Shown here: positions 1-8,943 of the stretch, piece after piece
How the letters are laid out: each line of letters begins with the position of its first letter
Position numbering within the stretch: position 1 is the first letter of the stretch
Assembly (NCBI RefSeq): GCF_037414475.1
Contig: NZ_CP147913.1
Coordinates: forward strand, 5,268,001 to 5,332,000
Reading direction: 5' to 3'
DNA from: Myxococcus stipitatus
Lineage (GTDB): Bacteria; Myxococcota; Myxococcia; Myxococcales; Myxococcaceae
DNA: 64,000 nt
Position numbers and translations under genes: made by a program
Notes under the pieces: model-generated
Seen by the model: the letters and a program-made list of their open reading frames with translations, nothing else
The model's database searches: none
Told to the model about the DNA's origin: nothing

Positions 1-1
1 G

Positions 2-256
2 GACTTCAAGTACGAGCCGGACCGCCAGGCCGTGCTGGACCGCCTGGTGCCCCAGGCCGTCAACATCAAGTTCTACCGCGCCCTCCTGGAGAGCGTGGCC
101 AGCGAGCACGGCGCCCGCATGAGCGCCATGGAGAACGCCACCTCCAACGCCTCGGACATGATTTCCAGCCTGACGCTCACCTACAACCGCACCCGTCAGG
201 CGGTCATCACCAAGGAGCTCATGGAAATCGTCTCCGGCGCCGAGGCCCTCAAGTAG
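2..256 (+). CDS. atpG: ATP synthase F1 gamma subunit, C-terminal end
   Basis: Only the last 84 codons are inside the window; the gene enters from the left edge in the frame starting at base 2. The visible part carries the family's conserved C-terminal helix, including [17 protein letters not shown], then [12 protein letters not shown] and [17 protein letters not shown]. This helix forms the rotor shaft inside the alpha3beta3 hexamer. A strong hairpin follows 29 bases after the stop, and atpD lies downstream after one inserted gene. Identification is near certain; the N-terminal part cannot be judged. Confidence 0.97.
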   Translation, partial: DFKYEPDRQAVLDRLVPQAVNIKFYRALLESVASEHGARMSAMENATSNASDMISSLTLTYNRTRQAVITKELMEIVSGAEALK

Positions 257-285
257 TCCAGAGGCCCACCGCCGCCGTCGCCTTC

Positions 286-314
286 GGGCCCGCCCCATTT
301 TTGGGAGCGGGCCC
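286..314 (+). terminator. Hairpin after atpG
   Basis: Arms GGGCCCGCCCCA and TGGGAGCGGGCCC pair around a TTTT loop with a single bulge. It lies 29 bases after the atpG stop and just before the next gene. There is no long T-run, so it may attenuate rather than fully stop transcription into the SPFH gene and atpD. Confidence 0.6.
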
Positions 315-367
315 TTCGCGTTTAAGGTCTTCCCGGAGCACGTGTGGGCTCGAGCGAGGGAGGCTGC

Positions 368-1165
368 GTGAAGCGACTGGGGATGCTGTTGGGTGTGCTC
401 CTGTTGGGGAGCGGTTGTGGCTTCGACACGGTTCCCAGCGGCTACGGCGGCATTGGTTTCGACTCGCTGGGCAGCGGCACGCAGCGCGAGCCGTACGGCG
501 AAGGCATGCACGTGATGCGGCCGGGCAAGTCGCTCATCATGTACGACCTGCGCGTCCAGGAGATGAAGGACGAGCTCAACGTGTTGTCCAACAACGGCCT
601 GGACCTGAAGGTGGACTCCAGTGTGCGCTACCGGGTGGACCCGGCGAAGCTCTTCGAGCTGCACACGCAGACGGGCCCCCGCTACGCGGACATCCTCATC
701 GCCCCCATCACCCGCTCGGAGGCGCGCAAGGTGTTCGGCCGGTACGCGCCGGAGGAGATCTACTCCACCAAGCGCGAGCAGATTGAGAAGGAGATCTTCG
801 AGGAGGTGACCCGGGCCCTCCAGGGCAAGCACGTCGTCGTGGAGGCCGTGCTCGTCCGGGACGTGTCCCTGCCCTCGGCCATCCGCGAGGCCATCGCCGA
901 CAAGCTGGCCGAGGAGCAGCGCAGCCAGAAGATGCGCTTCACCCTGGACAAGGAGCGCCAGGAGGCCGAGCGCCGGCAGATCGAAGCCGAGGGCATCGCC
1001 AAGTACCAGACCATCGTCCGCCAGGGACTCACCGAGGAGTACCTGCGCTTCAAGGGCATCGAGGCGACCGAGAAGCTGGCCGCCAGCTCCAACGCCAAGG
1101 TGGTCATCGTGGGCGGCGGCTCGAAGGGCAACCTGCCTTTGGTGTACCAGGTGGGCGAAAAGTAG
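368..1165 (+). CDS. SPFH/prohibitin-like lipoprotein inserted between atpG and atpD
   Basis: A 265-residue band-7 (SPFH/prohibitin) family protein. The GTG at 368 is chosen because GAGGGAGG lies just upstream and it gives a lipoprotein signal, MKRLGMLLGVLLLGSGC. The body has the prohibitin pattern: a beta-rich domain (about residues 30-140), then a long charged helix (about 140-225) rich in Glu/Arg/Gln, including EEQRSQKMRFTLDKERQEAE and RRQIEAEGIAKYQ. Prohibitins form membrane rings that act as chaperones or scaffolds. A lipid anchor would put this one outside the cytoplasm. Its place inside the ATP synthase cluster suggests co-expression, but a role in assembly of the enzyme is only inference. 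Confidence 0.85.
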   Translation: MKRLGMLLGVLLLGSGCGFDTVPSGYGGIGFDSLGSGTQREPYGEGMHVMRPGKSLIMYDLRVQEMKDELNVLSNNGLDLKVDSSVRYRVDPAKLFELHTQTGPRYADILIAPITRSEARKVFGRYAPEEIYSTKREQIEKEIFEEVTRALQGKHVVVEAVLVRDVSLPSAIREAIADKLAEEQRSQKMRFTLDKERQEAERRQIEAEGIAKYQTIVRQGLTEEYLRFKGIEATEKLAASSNAKVVIVGGGSKGNLPLVYQVGEK

Positions 1166-2779
<1,614 letters not shown>

Positions 2780-2810
2780 ACTCGCTGTCCCACCCTCCTC
2801 CGAGGTGACC

Positions 2811-3380
2811 ATGCGTCACGCGGCGCTCGCCCTGTTCTTGTGTGTCCTGTCGCTCCCCGCCCTCGCGGAGGAGCGAAAGGGGAGGGCTCGGGTGAGCGCC
2901 AACGGCTTGTACAGCGTGCGCATGGTGGACTCGGGGGGCGGCAAGTGCCGGCTCGAGGTGACGAAGGAGAGCGGTCCCGCCTGGCACCTGGAGCAGTGCG
3001 TGGGGACGGTGGACGACTACTACTTCGTCTCCAACGACGGCGAGCGGGTGTGGGTGCTCTGGCCCCTGGTGGAGAAGGGGAAGACGAAGCCCGCGCCCCC
3101 TCCGAAGGGGAAGAAGGGCAAGCAGTCCAAGGGGCCTCCGGGTTGGGCGGTGGAGGTGTTGGTGGCGGGGCAGTACACGCGTGAAGGACAGCGCGTGTTG
3201 GAGCGGCGCCTGACGGACGTCATCCCCTCGAAGCAGCTCACCGAGGTGCGGCAGATGACCCACCACTTGAAGTGGTTGGAAGGCACGCTCGGCATCCCCG
3301 GGAAGGGGCCTCGGTTGACGGACGGCGGGGTGGTGGAGTTCGAGCCGGTGGGTGGCGTCACCCAGCAGCTCCATTTCTGA
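2811..3380 (+). CDS. Small exported protein between atpD and atpC
   Basis: A 189-residue protein beginning MRHAALALFLCVLSLPALAEE, a clear Sec signal peptide with an ALA cleavage site near residue 19. CGAGGTGA lies just before the start. The mature part is beta-rich with two Cys (in GGGKCRLEV and LEQCVG) and a Pro/Lys-rich linker near residues 85-105. I do not recognise a family. It starts 31 bases after atpD and stops 22 bases before atpC, so it is almost surely co-transcribed with them. Its function is unknown. Confidence 0.75.
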   Translation: MRHAALALFLCVLSLPALAEERKGRARVSANGLYSVRMVDSGGGKCRLEVTKESGPAWHLEQCVGTVDDYYFVSNDGERVWVLWPLVEKGKTKPAPPPKGKKGKQSKGPPGWAVEVLVAGQYTREGQRVLERRLTDVIPSKQLTEVRQMTHHLKWLEGTLGIPGKGPRLTDGGVVEFEPVGGVTQQLHF

Positions 3381-3402
3381 TTTGGGTAGTGCGAGGAGCC
3401 TC

Positions 3403-3810
3403 ATGGCCAAGCTGACTGTGGAGATTGTCACCCCCGAGAAGCGCATCCTGTCGGTGCAGGCCGACGAGGCGGTTGTGCCCGGTGGGAAGGGCCTGTTTGG
3501 CGTGCGGCCGGGGCACACCCCCTTCCTGTCGCTGATGGAGCCGGGCGCGCTGACGCTGGTGGAGAGCGGCAAGCGCGACGCGTACTTCGTCGCCGGTGGC
3601 TTCGTGGAAGTGGCCAACGACAAGGTGCTGGTGCTGGCGGACGCCGCCGAGCACGTGTCCGGCATCGACGTGGACGGGGCGCGCAAGCGCCTGGCCGAGG
3701 CGCAGGAGCGCCTGAAGGGCCTGTCCTCCGAGGACGCCCGCTACGAGCTGGAGCAGGCCACGGTGCGCCGCGAGGCGGCCCGCATCGGCGCCGCTGGCGC
3801 TCGGGGCTGA
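3403..3810 (+). CDS. atpC: ATP synthase F1 epsilon subunit
   Basis: A 135-residue epsilon subunit of the F1 rotor stalk, which couples rotation and inhibits ATP hydrolysis. The ATG at 3403, preceded by GCGAGGAG, gives MAKLTVEIVTPEKRILS, the usual start. The N-terminal beta-sandwich includes EAVVPGGKGLFGVRPGHTP and LADAAEH. The C-terminal helical hairpin is present (ARKRLAEAQERLKGL onward). It ends the ATP synthase cluster, followed by a two-way terminator. Confidence 0.97.
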   Translation: MAKLTVEIVTPEKRILSVQADEAVVPGGKGLFGVRPGHTPFLSLMEPGALTLVESGKRDAYFVAGGFVEVANDKVLVLADAAEHVSGIDVDGARKRLAEAQERLKGLSSEDARYELEQATVRREAARIGAAGARG

Positions 3811-3819
3811 GACGGTGGG

Positions 3820-3846
3820 CTGACCTGGGCCTCAGGGCCAGGTCAG
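3820..3846. terminator. Two-way terminator between atpC and the ArsR-type gene
   Basis: Perfect 9-base arms CTGACCTGG / CCAGGTCAG with a 9-base loop sit between two converging genes. The right arm overlaps the last codons of the minus-strand gene. Confidence 0.6.
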
Positions 3847-4509
3847 TCCCAACTGCTGGTCGAATCCTCGCCGGCCCTCGACGGTGAGCCGCACTCCGCG
3901 GCCCTCGGGCCGGCGCGCAATCCAACGCAGCGCGAAGAGGCGCTCCGTCATCGCGGCGCCCAGCGCTCCTCCCACGTGAGCGCGGCGCTCGCTCCAGTCC
4001 AGGCAACGGCGTGCGAAGGCGCGCCGGCCTCGTGATACGGCCTCCACGTCCACGCCCCACCTCGAGACGAAGCGTGTGCCCGCGGGCGTGAGGACGTAGC
4101 TGTCCTCGCCGGACTCCAAGAGTCCCCGATGCTCCATCGCTTCCGCGAGGGCCACGCCCAGCGTGCCCGCGAGATGATCGTAACAAGTGCGCGCGAAGCG
4201 CAGCGGCTCGGGCACCCGCGTGGGGACGGTGCGCGTGGGGGCGAGCAACTGGAGCGCCTCCAGTGCTCGCGCCACCTGAGGATGGGCGAGCCGGAAGTAG
4301 CGATGGCGCCCCTGCACCTCCACGCGCACGAGCTGCCCCTCCAGGAGCTTCGCCAGATGGCCGCTCGCCGTCTGTGGAGAGATGCGGGCTTCCCGCGCCA
4401 GCTCTCCCGCGGTCCTCGCCGGGCCTTCGAGCAGGCGCGACAGCATGCTCGCCCGCGCGGGGTCTCCGATGAGGGCTGCGACGAGGGCCAGGTCGAGCGC
4501 GTGGGGCAT
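3832..4509 (-). CDS. ArsR-type winged-helix transcriptional regulator
   Basis: A 225-residue regulator. The start at 4509 gives MPHALDLALVAALIGDPARA, the standard beginning of ArsR-type proteins; an earlier in-frame ATG at 4578 would place the operators inside the gene and is less likely. The helix-turn-helix covers about residues 25-75 (ARTAGELAREARISPQTASG, then HLAKLLEGQLV, then the wing VEVQGRHRYFRL). The C-terminal 130 residues form a second domain with several His, Cys and Asp residues but no obvious metal cluster. It is transcribed away from a flavin reductase-like gene, and the shared gap holds palindromes that it probably binds. Confidence 0.85.
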   Translation of the reverse strand: MPHALDLALVAALIGDPARASMLSRLLEGPARTAGELAREARISPQTASGHLAKLLEGQLVRVEVQGRHRYFRLAHPQVARALEALQLLAPTRTVPTRVPEPLRFARTCYDHLAGTLGVALAEAMEHRGLLESGEDSYVLTPAGTRFVSRWGVDVEAVSRGRRAFARRCLDWSERRAHVGGALGAAMTERLFALRWIARRPEGRGVRLTVEGRRGFDQQLGLTWP

Positions 4510-4541
4510 GGCGTGAGTGTATGGCTTTGCGTGCGCGGATG

Positions 4542-4559
4542 CTTCGGTGGCGGCCGAAG
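4542..4559. promoter_or_regulatory. Palindromic operator 1
   Basis: CTTCGGTGGCGGCCGAAG, a perfect 6-6-6 inverted repeat in the divergent promoter region. The core TTCGG-N6-CCGAA recurs 47 bases away at 4590-4605. It is the likely binding site of the neighbouring ArsR-type regulator (inference). Confidence 0.65.
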
Positions 4560-4561
4560 TA

Positions 4562-4575
4562 TCACCGATGGGTGA
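4562..4575. promoter_or_regulatory. Short inverted repeat between the two operators
   Basis: TCACC-GATG-GGTGA lies between the two TTCGG-N6-CCGAA sites. It may be a weaker or different protein site, or coincidental. Confidence 0.35.
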
Positions 4576-4589
4576 CATCTCCCCGACGC

Positions 4590-4605
4590 TTCGGTCACCG
4601 CCGAA
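4590..4605. promoter_or_regulatory. Palindromic operator 2
   Basis: TTCGGTCACCGCCGAA has the same TTCGG-N6-CCGAA plan as operator 1, 36 bases before the start of the flavin reductase-like gene. It would overlap the promoter of that gene. Confidence 0.65.
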
Positions 4606-4640
4606 ACAACACGGGGGAGGCCTGCGCTAGCGATGCGCGG

Positions 4641-5270
4641 ATGACCGAGCCGAACCGACACCGTGTGATTGCGCCTCGCATCCTCTACTTCGGAACCCCC
4701 GTGGCGCTGTTGAGCACCGTGCAGGAGGACGGCTCGGCGAACCTGACGCCGTTCTCCTCGGTGTGGGCGCTCGATGACCGGCTCGTGCTGGGGTTGGGGT
4801 TGATGGGGCAGGGGCTCGCGAACCTGGAGCGCACGCGCGAGGCCGTGGTGAACCTTCCTTCCGCGGCGCAGTGGCCCCAGGTGGAGCGAATCGCGCCCAC
4901 CACCGGCCGCGCCCCCGTGCCCGAGCCGAAGCGCGCCATGGGATATCAGCACGAGCCTCACAAGTTCGAGCGCGCGGGCCTCACACCCTTGCCCTCCGGC
5001 ACCGTGGCGCCTCCACGCGTGGCCGAGTGTCCACTGCAATTCGAGGCGGTGCTGCTCGCCTCGCACCGCTCGACGCCCGCAGTGGGAGAGACCGAGCCCT
5101 CCTTCGCCATCGTCGAGCTGCGTGTCACCCGTGTGCATGCGCACGAGGACATCACCGTGCCGGGCACCCACCACGTCGACGTGACGCGCTGGCAACCGCT
5201 GCTCTACGTCTTCCGTCACTACTTCGGTACGGGCCCGGGGTTGGGGCGCAATTTTCGCGCGGAGACCTGA
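4641..5270 (+). CDS. Flavin reductase-like FMN-binding protein
   Basis: A 209-residue protein of the FMN-binding split-barrel/flavin reductase-like family (flavoredoxin type). The start at 4641 gives MTEPNRHRVIAPRILYFGTP. Early motifs typical of the family are TPVALLSTVQEDGSANLTPF (residues about 18-37), SVWALDDRLVLGLG and ERTREAVVNLPS; the AHEDITVPG segment sits near the C-terminus. Such proteins bind FMN and reduce flavins or use them as cofactor. It is divergent from the ArsR-type gene and probably repressed by it. The natural substrate cannot be told. Confidence 0.85.
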   Translation: MTEPNRHRVIAPRILYFGTPVALLSTVQEDGSANLTPFSSVWALDDRLVLGLGLMGQGLANLERTREAVVNLPSAAQWPQVERIAPTTGRAPVPEPKRAMGYQHEPHKFERAGLTPLPSGTVAPPRVAECPLQFEAVLLASHRSTPAVGETEPSFAIVELRVTRVHAHEDITVPGTHHVDVTRWQPLLYVFRHYFGTGPGLGRNFRAET

Positions 5271-5344
5271 AGGATTTGCGCGGGGGCCCCGCCTGATTCC
5301 CTCGATTCGCGCGGCTTCTCCCGTTCAGTTGACCCCGTCCGTTA

Positions 5345-5369
5345 AACGATGCATTTGAAATGCATCTTT
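5345..5369. promoter_or_regulatory. NsrR-type operator upstream of the globin gene
   Basis: The core GATGCATTT-G-AAATGCATC (5348-5366) is a perfect 9-1-9 palindrome, and the flanks extend it to 11-1-11 with one mismatch. This matches the published NsrR box of proteobacteria (AAGATGCATTT and its mirror). It lies about 30 bases before the globin start, and an NsrR-like gene is the third gene of the same operon, implying NO-responsive autoregulation. Confidence 0.88.
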
Positions 5370-5399
5370 AAGCCCGTCCTGGGCGAAGGAGCGGACGCG

Positions 5400-5783
5400 A
5401 TGAGCACGGCTGCGCAGCAGAAGAGTGTCTACGAGCAGATAGGCGGGGAGCCGGCGATGGCGGCGGCGGTGGAGGTGTTCTACCGGAAGGTGCTGTCCGA
5501 CGAGCGCATCAGCCACTTCTTCGAGGACGTGGACATGGAGCGCCAGGCGGCGAAGCAGAAGGCGTTCCTGACGATGGTGACAGGCGGACCGTCGAGTTAC
5601 TCGGGGAAGGACATGCGCGCGGGCCATGCGCACCTGGTGAAGCGCGGGCTCAATGACGTGCACTTCGACGCGGTGGTGGAGCACCTGCGCTCCACGCTGG
5701 AGGAGCTGGGCGTGGCCGCGCCGCTGGTGGCGCAGGTGCTGGCCATCGCCGGAGGGGCTCGCGCGGACGTGCTCAACCGCTGA
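5400..5783 (+). CDS. Group I truncated haemoglobin (probable NO dioxygenase)
   Basis: A 127-residue truncated globin. The ATG at 5400 has AAGGAG eight bases upstream and follows the NsrR box. Family features: YEQIGGEPAMAAAVEVFYRK with the distal Tyr (B10) in VFY, the paired FFEDVDMERQ, QKAFLTMVTGGPSSYSG, and the proximal haem His in DMRAGHAHL. The length fits group I (HbN-like) globins, which can convert NO to nitrate with O2. It is followed 19 bases later by its likely electron donor. An NO role is inferred from the family and the operator. Confidence 0.92.
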   Translation: MSTAAQQKSVYEQIGGEPAMAAAVEVFYRKVLSDERISHFFEDVDMERQAAKQKAFLTMVTGGPSSYSGKDMRAGHAHLVKRGLNDVHFDAVVEHLRSTLEELGVAAPLVAQVLAIAGGARADVLNR

Positions 5784-5802
5784 AGTCCCGAGGAGGCACG
5801 CC

Positions 5803-6798
5803 ATGTCCAGGGTCCAGGTGAAGCACGAGTCGAAGTGGTATCCGCTCGAGCCCGAGGAGAGTGTGCTGGATGGGCTCTTGCGCCAGGGCGTGGCCGTGCC
5901 GAACTCCTGCCGCGCGGGGGCATGCCAGTCCTGTCTCATGCGAGCGACCTCCGGCGACGTGCCGGACGCCGCGCGCGTGGGGCTCAAGGACACACTGCGC
6001 ACGCAGGGCTACTTCCTTGCGTGTATCTGCAAGCCCGTCGCGGGAACGCGCCTGGAGGTCTCCGGCGCGGACGCGCTGCGAGTTCCCGCGCGCATCGACT
6101 CCGTGGCATCGCTGTCCTCGAGCGTGCTGCGCGTGAGGCTGTCCACCACCGCGCCGTTGGACTACCGGGCGGGGCAGTACGTGTCGCTGCTGCGGGAGGA
6201 CGGGCTGGCCCGCAGCTACTCCCTGGCGAGCCTGCCGCGCGAGGGATTGCTGGAGCTGCATGTGCGCCGCATCCCGGGCGGGCAGATGAGCGGCTGGCTG
6301 TCGGAGCACGCACGCGCGGGTGACGCGGTGTCCGTGCAGGGCCCCGCCGGAAGCTGCTTCTACGTCCCGGGACGCTTCGAGCAACCCCTGTTGCTCGCGG
6401 GCACGGGGACGGGCCTCGCGCCGCTCTACGGCATCGTCCGCGACGCGCTGGAGTCGGGCCACACCGGACCCATCTGGCTCTTCCACGGCGCTCGCACGCC
6501 CGAGGGGCTCTATCTCTCCGAGGCGCTGCGGGAGCTTGCCTCCCGGCACTCGGGTTTCAACTACCGGCCGAGCGTGCTGACGGGAGGCAGCCGGGACGTG
6601 GCCGAGGGCGCGCTCGACGTGCTCATCCGCGCGGAGTGTCCCAAGCCCGCGGGCTTCCGGGCCTTCCTCTGCGGGGACTCTGATTTGGTGTTATCCCTGC
6701 GCAAGAAGCTCTTCCTCTCGGGGCTCTCGCTGAAGGACCTCCACGCGGATGTCTTCCTGCCGAGCACCCCCAGGGCGGAGGCCTCGGGAGCTCGCTGA
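5803..6798 (+). CDS. Ferredoxin-domain FAD/NAD(P)H reductase, likely globin partner
   Basis: A 331-residue three-domain reductase. GAGGAGG lies just before the ATG. Residues 1-90 are a plant-type [2Fe-2S] ferredoxin with Cys36, Cys41, Cys44 and Cys74 (spacing C-x4-C-x2-C-x29-C). Residues about 92-190 are an FAD domain with RSYSLAS at 137-143. Residues about 192-320 are a NAD(P) domain with GTGTGLAPL at 200-208 and FLCGDSD near the end. The layout resembles benzoate dioxygenase-reductase type enzymes. Placed between a truncated globin and nsrR, it probably passes electrons to the globin haem, giving a two-protein equivalent of flavohaemoglobin. Confidence 0.9.
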   Translation: MSRVQVKHESKWYPLEPEESVLDGLLRQGVAVPNSCRAGACQSCLMRATSGDVPDAARVGLKDTLRTQGYFLACICKPVAGTRLEVSGADALRVPARIDSVASLSSSVLRVRLSTTAPLDYRAGQYVSLLREDGLARSYSLASLPREGLLELHVRRIPGGQMSGWLSEHARAGDAVSVQGPAGSCFYVPGRFEQPLLLAGTGTGLAPLYGIVRDALESGHTGPIWLFHGARTPEGLYLSEALRELASRHSGFNYRPSVLTGGSRDVAEGALDVLIRAECPKPAGFRAFLCGDSDLVLSLRKKLFLSGLSLKDLHADVFLPSTPRAEASGAR

Positions 6799-6799
6799 C

Positions 6800-7246
6800 G
6801 TGCACCTCACCCTCCACGCCGACTACTCGCTGCGTGTCCTGCTCTACCTCGCCGCCAGGCCCGAGCGGCTCGCCTCCACGCAGGAGCTGGCGGACGCGTA
6901 CGGCATCTCCAAGCACCACCTGGTGCGGGTGGTGCAGACGCTCTCCTCGGAGGGCTTCGTGGAGGTCAAGGCGGGGCGCTCTGGCGGGGTGATGCTGGCG
7001 CGCGCGACGAAGGACATCCGCGTGGGCAAGGTGCTGCGCGCGGCCGAACCCGACTTCGAGCTGGTGGAGTGTTTCAACCGCGAGACGAACACCTGCCCCA
7101 TCGCGCCAGTGTGTGGCCTCAAGGGCGTGCTCGCCGAGGCACGAGAGGCCTTCCTCGCGGTGCTGGACCGGTACACACTGGCGGACCTGGTGGGGCGCTC
7201 CCGCAAGGACCTGGCGGAGCTCTTCCTTCCCGTGTCGACGCCATGA
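6800..7246 (+). CDS. nsrR: NsrR-type Rrf2 family NO sensor
   Basis: A 148-residue Rrf2 regulator. The GTG at 6800 follows the previous stop directly and gives MHLTLHADYSLRVLLYLAAR. The winged helix-turn-helix covers about residues 1-75 (STQELADAYGISKHHLVRVV, EVKAGRSGGVML). Cys91, Cys99 and Cys105 in CFNRETNTCPIAPVC are the cluster ligands, with spacing close to the 91/96/102 set of known NsrR proteins. NsrR represses NO-detoxification genes until NO damages its Fe-S cluster. The matching box at 5345-5369 supports the assignment over IscR or RirA. Confidence 0.9.
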   Translation: MHLTLHADYSLRVLLYLAARPERLASTQELADAYGISKHHLVRVVQTLSSEGFVEVKAGRSGGVMLARATKDIRVGKVLRAAEPDFELVECFNRETNTCPIAPVCGLKGVLAEAREAFLAVLDRYTLADLVGRSRKDLAELFLPVSTP

Positions 7247-7503
7247 CCTCCTCCACGCTCGAGCTCTTCCACCGCATCGCCGACAAACCCTCCGCCGTGG
7301 CGCGGCGCTACATCGTCGACCACGCGCTGGAGGACCGCGTCGAGTTCCGCAACCTCGCGTACGCCCAAGCCGAACTGGACTGGACACTGCACGGTGGCCA
7401 CAGCGTGCCCGCACTCTGGGACGGGACGCACCTGCACCAGGGCGCCGAGGCCGTGGTGGCGCGGCTGCAAGCCGTCGTCAACCTGGGACGCGACGACGCC
7501 TGA
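7243..7503 (+). CDS. Small glutaredoxin-fold-like protein lacking CxxC
   Basis: An 86-residue protein whose ATG overlaps the nsrR stop (ATGA), so it is translationally coupled. The order beta (STLELFHRI), helix (KPSAVARRYIVDHAL), beta (VEFRNLAY), then GGHSVPALWDGTHLHQGAEA with a VPAL cis-Pro-like turn resembles the thioredoxin/glutaredoxin fold. There is no Cys at all, so it cannot act as a classical thiol redox protein. It may be an adaptor or an inactivated relative. The function is unknown, but it belongs to the NO operon. Confidence 0.65.
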   Translation: MTSSTLELFHRIADKPSAVARRYIVDHALEDRVEFRNLAYAQAELDWTLHGGHSVPALWDGTHLHQGAEAVVARLQAVVNLGRDDA

Positions 7504-7914
7504 CGCGTGACGGCGCGTGTGCCGACTCCCGCGCGCCACTGCCACCTGGACATGCCGGGTGTGCCTTGCGCTCCGTGCGAGCCGCACGCACGCAAGCTTC
7601 CGGAGTTGGACACGTGTGCAGGTGCGCGAGGTCCCTGGGGCGCTCGGGCTTGCCGCCCCATTCGGGTTGCGGTAGTCAGCCCACCCCCGCGCGACGGCGG
7701 GCGGGGCACGAGCCAAGGAGGGTGGACGGTGATGACGGCGTGTGTCCTGCTGCACGGGGCCGAAGCCGCTCGCGTGAGACACGTGAGTGGAGTCCTCCTC
7801 CGCGAGTCAAGTCCCCACGCGTGTCATTTCACTGGAAGCCGTGAGCGTTTCACGCGATTCACGTGCTTCTCTTTGTCCGCCCGGCCCTGAGCCTCGGTTA
7901 ATCTCCACGACTCC
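7504..7914. other. Intergenic stretch of about 410 bases
   Basis: No convincing gene. A 52-codon frame at 7732-7890 has AAGGAGG ten bases before its ATG, but the product (MTACVLLHGAEAARVRHVSG onward) resembles nothing I know and has poor codon use. The rest probably holds the end of the NO operon and the promoter of the next gene. Confidence 0.4.
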
Positions 7915-8943
7915 ATGTCGCTGACTCCCTCCGAGCGCCAGGACAGGTTCCATGCGGCGTTCGTGGGGCTCGCCATTGGAGATGCGCTCGGCTTCCCGCT
8001 GCGCGGCATCCCACCCGCGAGCCTCGCGCGACTGCCTGGGCTCGCCGAGGACTTCGCGCCTCGGCCTCGGGGGAAGTTCGCCAAGGGCCAGTTCAGCGAC
8101 GACACCCAGCTGCTCCTGGCCGCCGCGGAGAGCGTCATCCGCGAGGGCCGCGTGGAAGGCCGCAGCGCGGCGGCGCACCTGGCGTGGCTGTGGCAGGAGG
8201 GCATCATCCTCCAGCCGCCTCGCAGCCTCGCCGAGTCGCTCCAGCGGCTCTCCAGCGGCGTGCCGTGGATGAGCGCGGGCGCGTCCCTGGGCACGCTGTG
8301 TCCGTCCGTGCTCAGCCGCGCGCTGGTGGTGGGCCTCTTCGAGAGTGGTCAGCGCGCGCGCCTGCCGCATGACGCCGGGGTGCTCACCGTCATCACGCAC
8401 AAGGACCCGGTCTGCGCCGCCGCCGCCGCCGCCTACGCGCAGGCGGCCGCGCTGGGCATGGAGGAGGAGTCCCTGACGCCCGCCGCGTTCTGCGAGCAGC
8501 TCTCGCTGGCCGCGGCCGTCCACGACAAGGGCCTGGCCGAAGAGGTGCGGCACCTGCCGCGCCTGCTGACGTGGGACACCACGCGGGCGCTCACGCAGCT
8601 GCGCCGCGTGGGGGTGCCCCCCAGCGAGCTCAAGGGCGTGGACGGGCTGCCCTCGCACGTGGTGCCCGTGCTGCTGACGTCGCTGTACGCCGCGCTGAAG
8701 GTGCCGCACGACTTCCGCGAGGCCGTGGCGCTGGTGCTGCGCTGTGGCGGAGAAGCGGACGTGGCGGCGGCGCTCACGGGGGCGCTGATTGGCGCGCACC
8801 TGGGCACGCGCGCCATCCCCGCGCGCCTGCGCAAGCAGGTGCTGTACGCCGAGAACCTGGTCGACACCGCGGACCGCCTCTTCCGCGCCCACCAGGTGCG
8901 CGAGACGCTGGCCACGGCCCTGGCGCACCAGCGCCGCCGCTGA
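7915..8943 (+). CDS. ADP-ribosylglycohydrolase family protein
   Basis: A 342-residue protein of the DraG/ADP-ribosylglycohydrolase family, which uses a di-magnesium site to remove ADP-ribose from proteins or small molecules. Seen: FVGLAIGDALGFPLRG near the N-terminus, the metal-binding FSDDTQLLLAAAES near residue 62, and GGEADVAAALTGALIGAHLG near residue 280. That last motif replaces the usual GGDTDT with GGEAD, so one metal site may be altered. The all-helical composition and length fit. It stands alone between gaps, so the target cannot be inferred. Confidence 0.85.
   Translation: MSLTPSERQDRFHAAFVGLAIGDALGFPLRGIPPASLARLPGLAEDFAPRPRGKFAKGQFSDDTQLLLAAAESVIREGRVEGRSAAAHLAWLWQEGIILQPPRSLAESLQRLSSGVPWMSAGASLGTLCPSVLSRALVVGLFESGQRARLPHDAGVLTVITHKDPVCAAAAAAYAQAAALGMEEESLTPAAFCEQLSLAAAVHDKGLAEEVRHLPRLLTWDTTRALTQLRRVGVPPSELKGVDGLPSHVVPVLLTSLYAALKVPHDFREAVALVLRCGGEADVAAALTGALIGAHLGTRAIPARLRKQVLYAENLVDTADRLFRAHQVRETLATALAHQRRR

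Noticed and set aside
7732..7890. 52-codon frame with an AAGGAGG site
   Set aside because: No recognisable sequence and poor codon use; kept only as a note in the intergenic entry.
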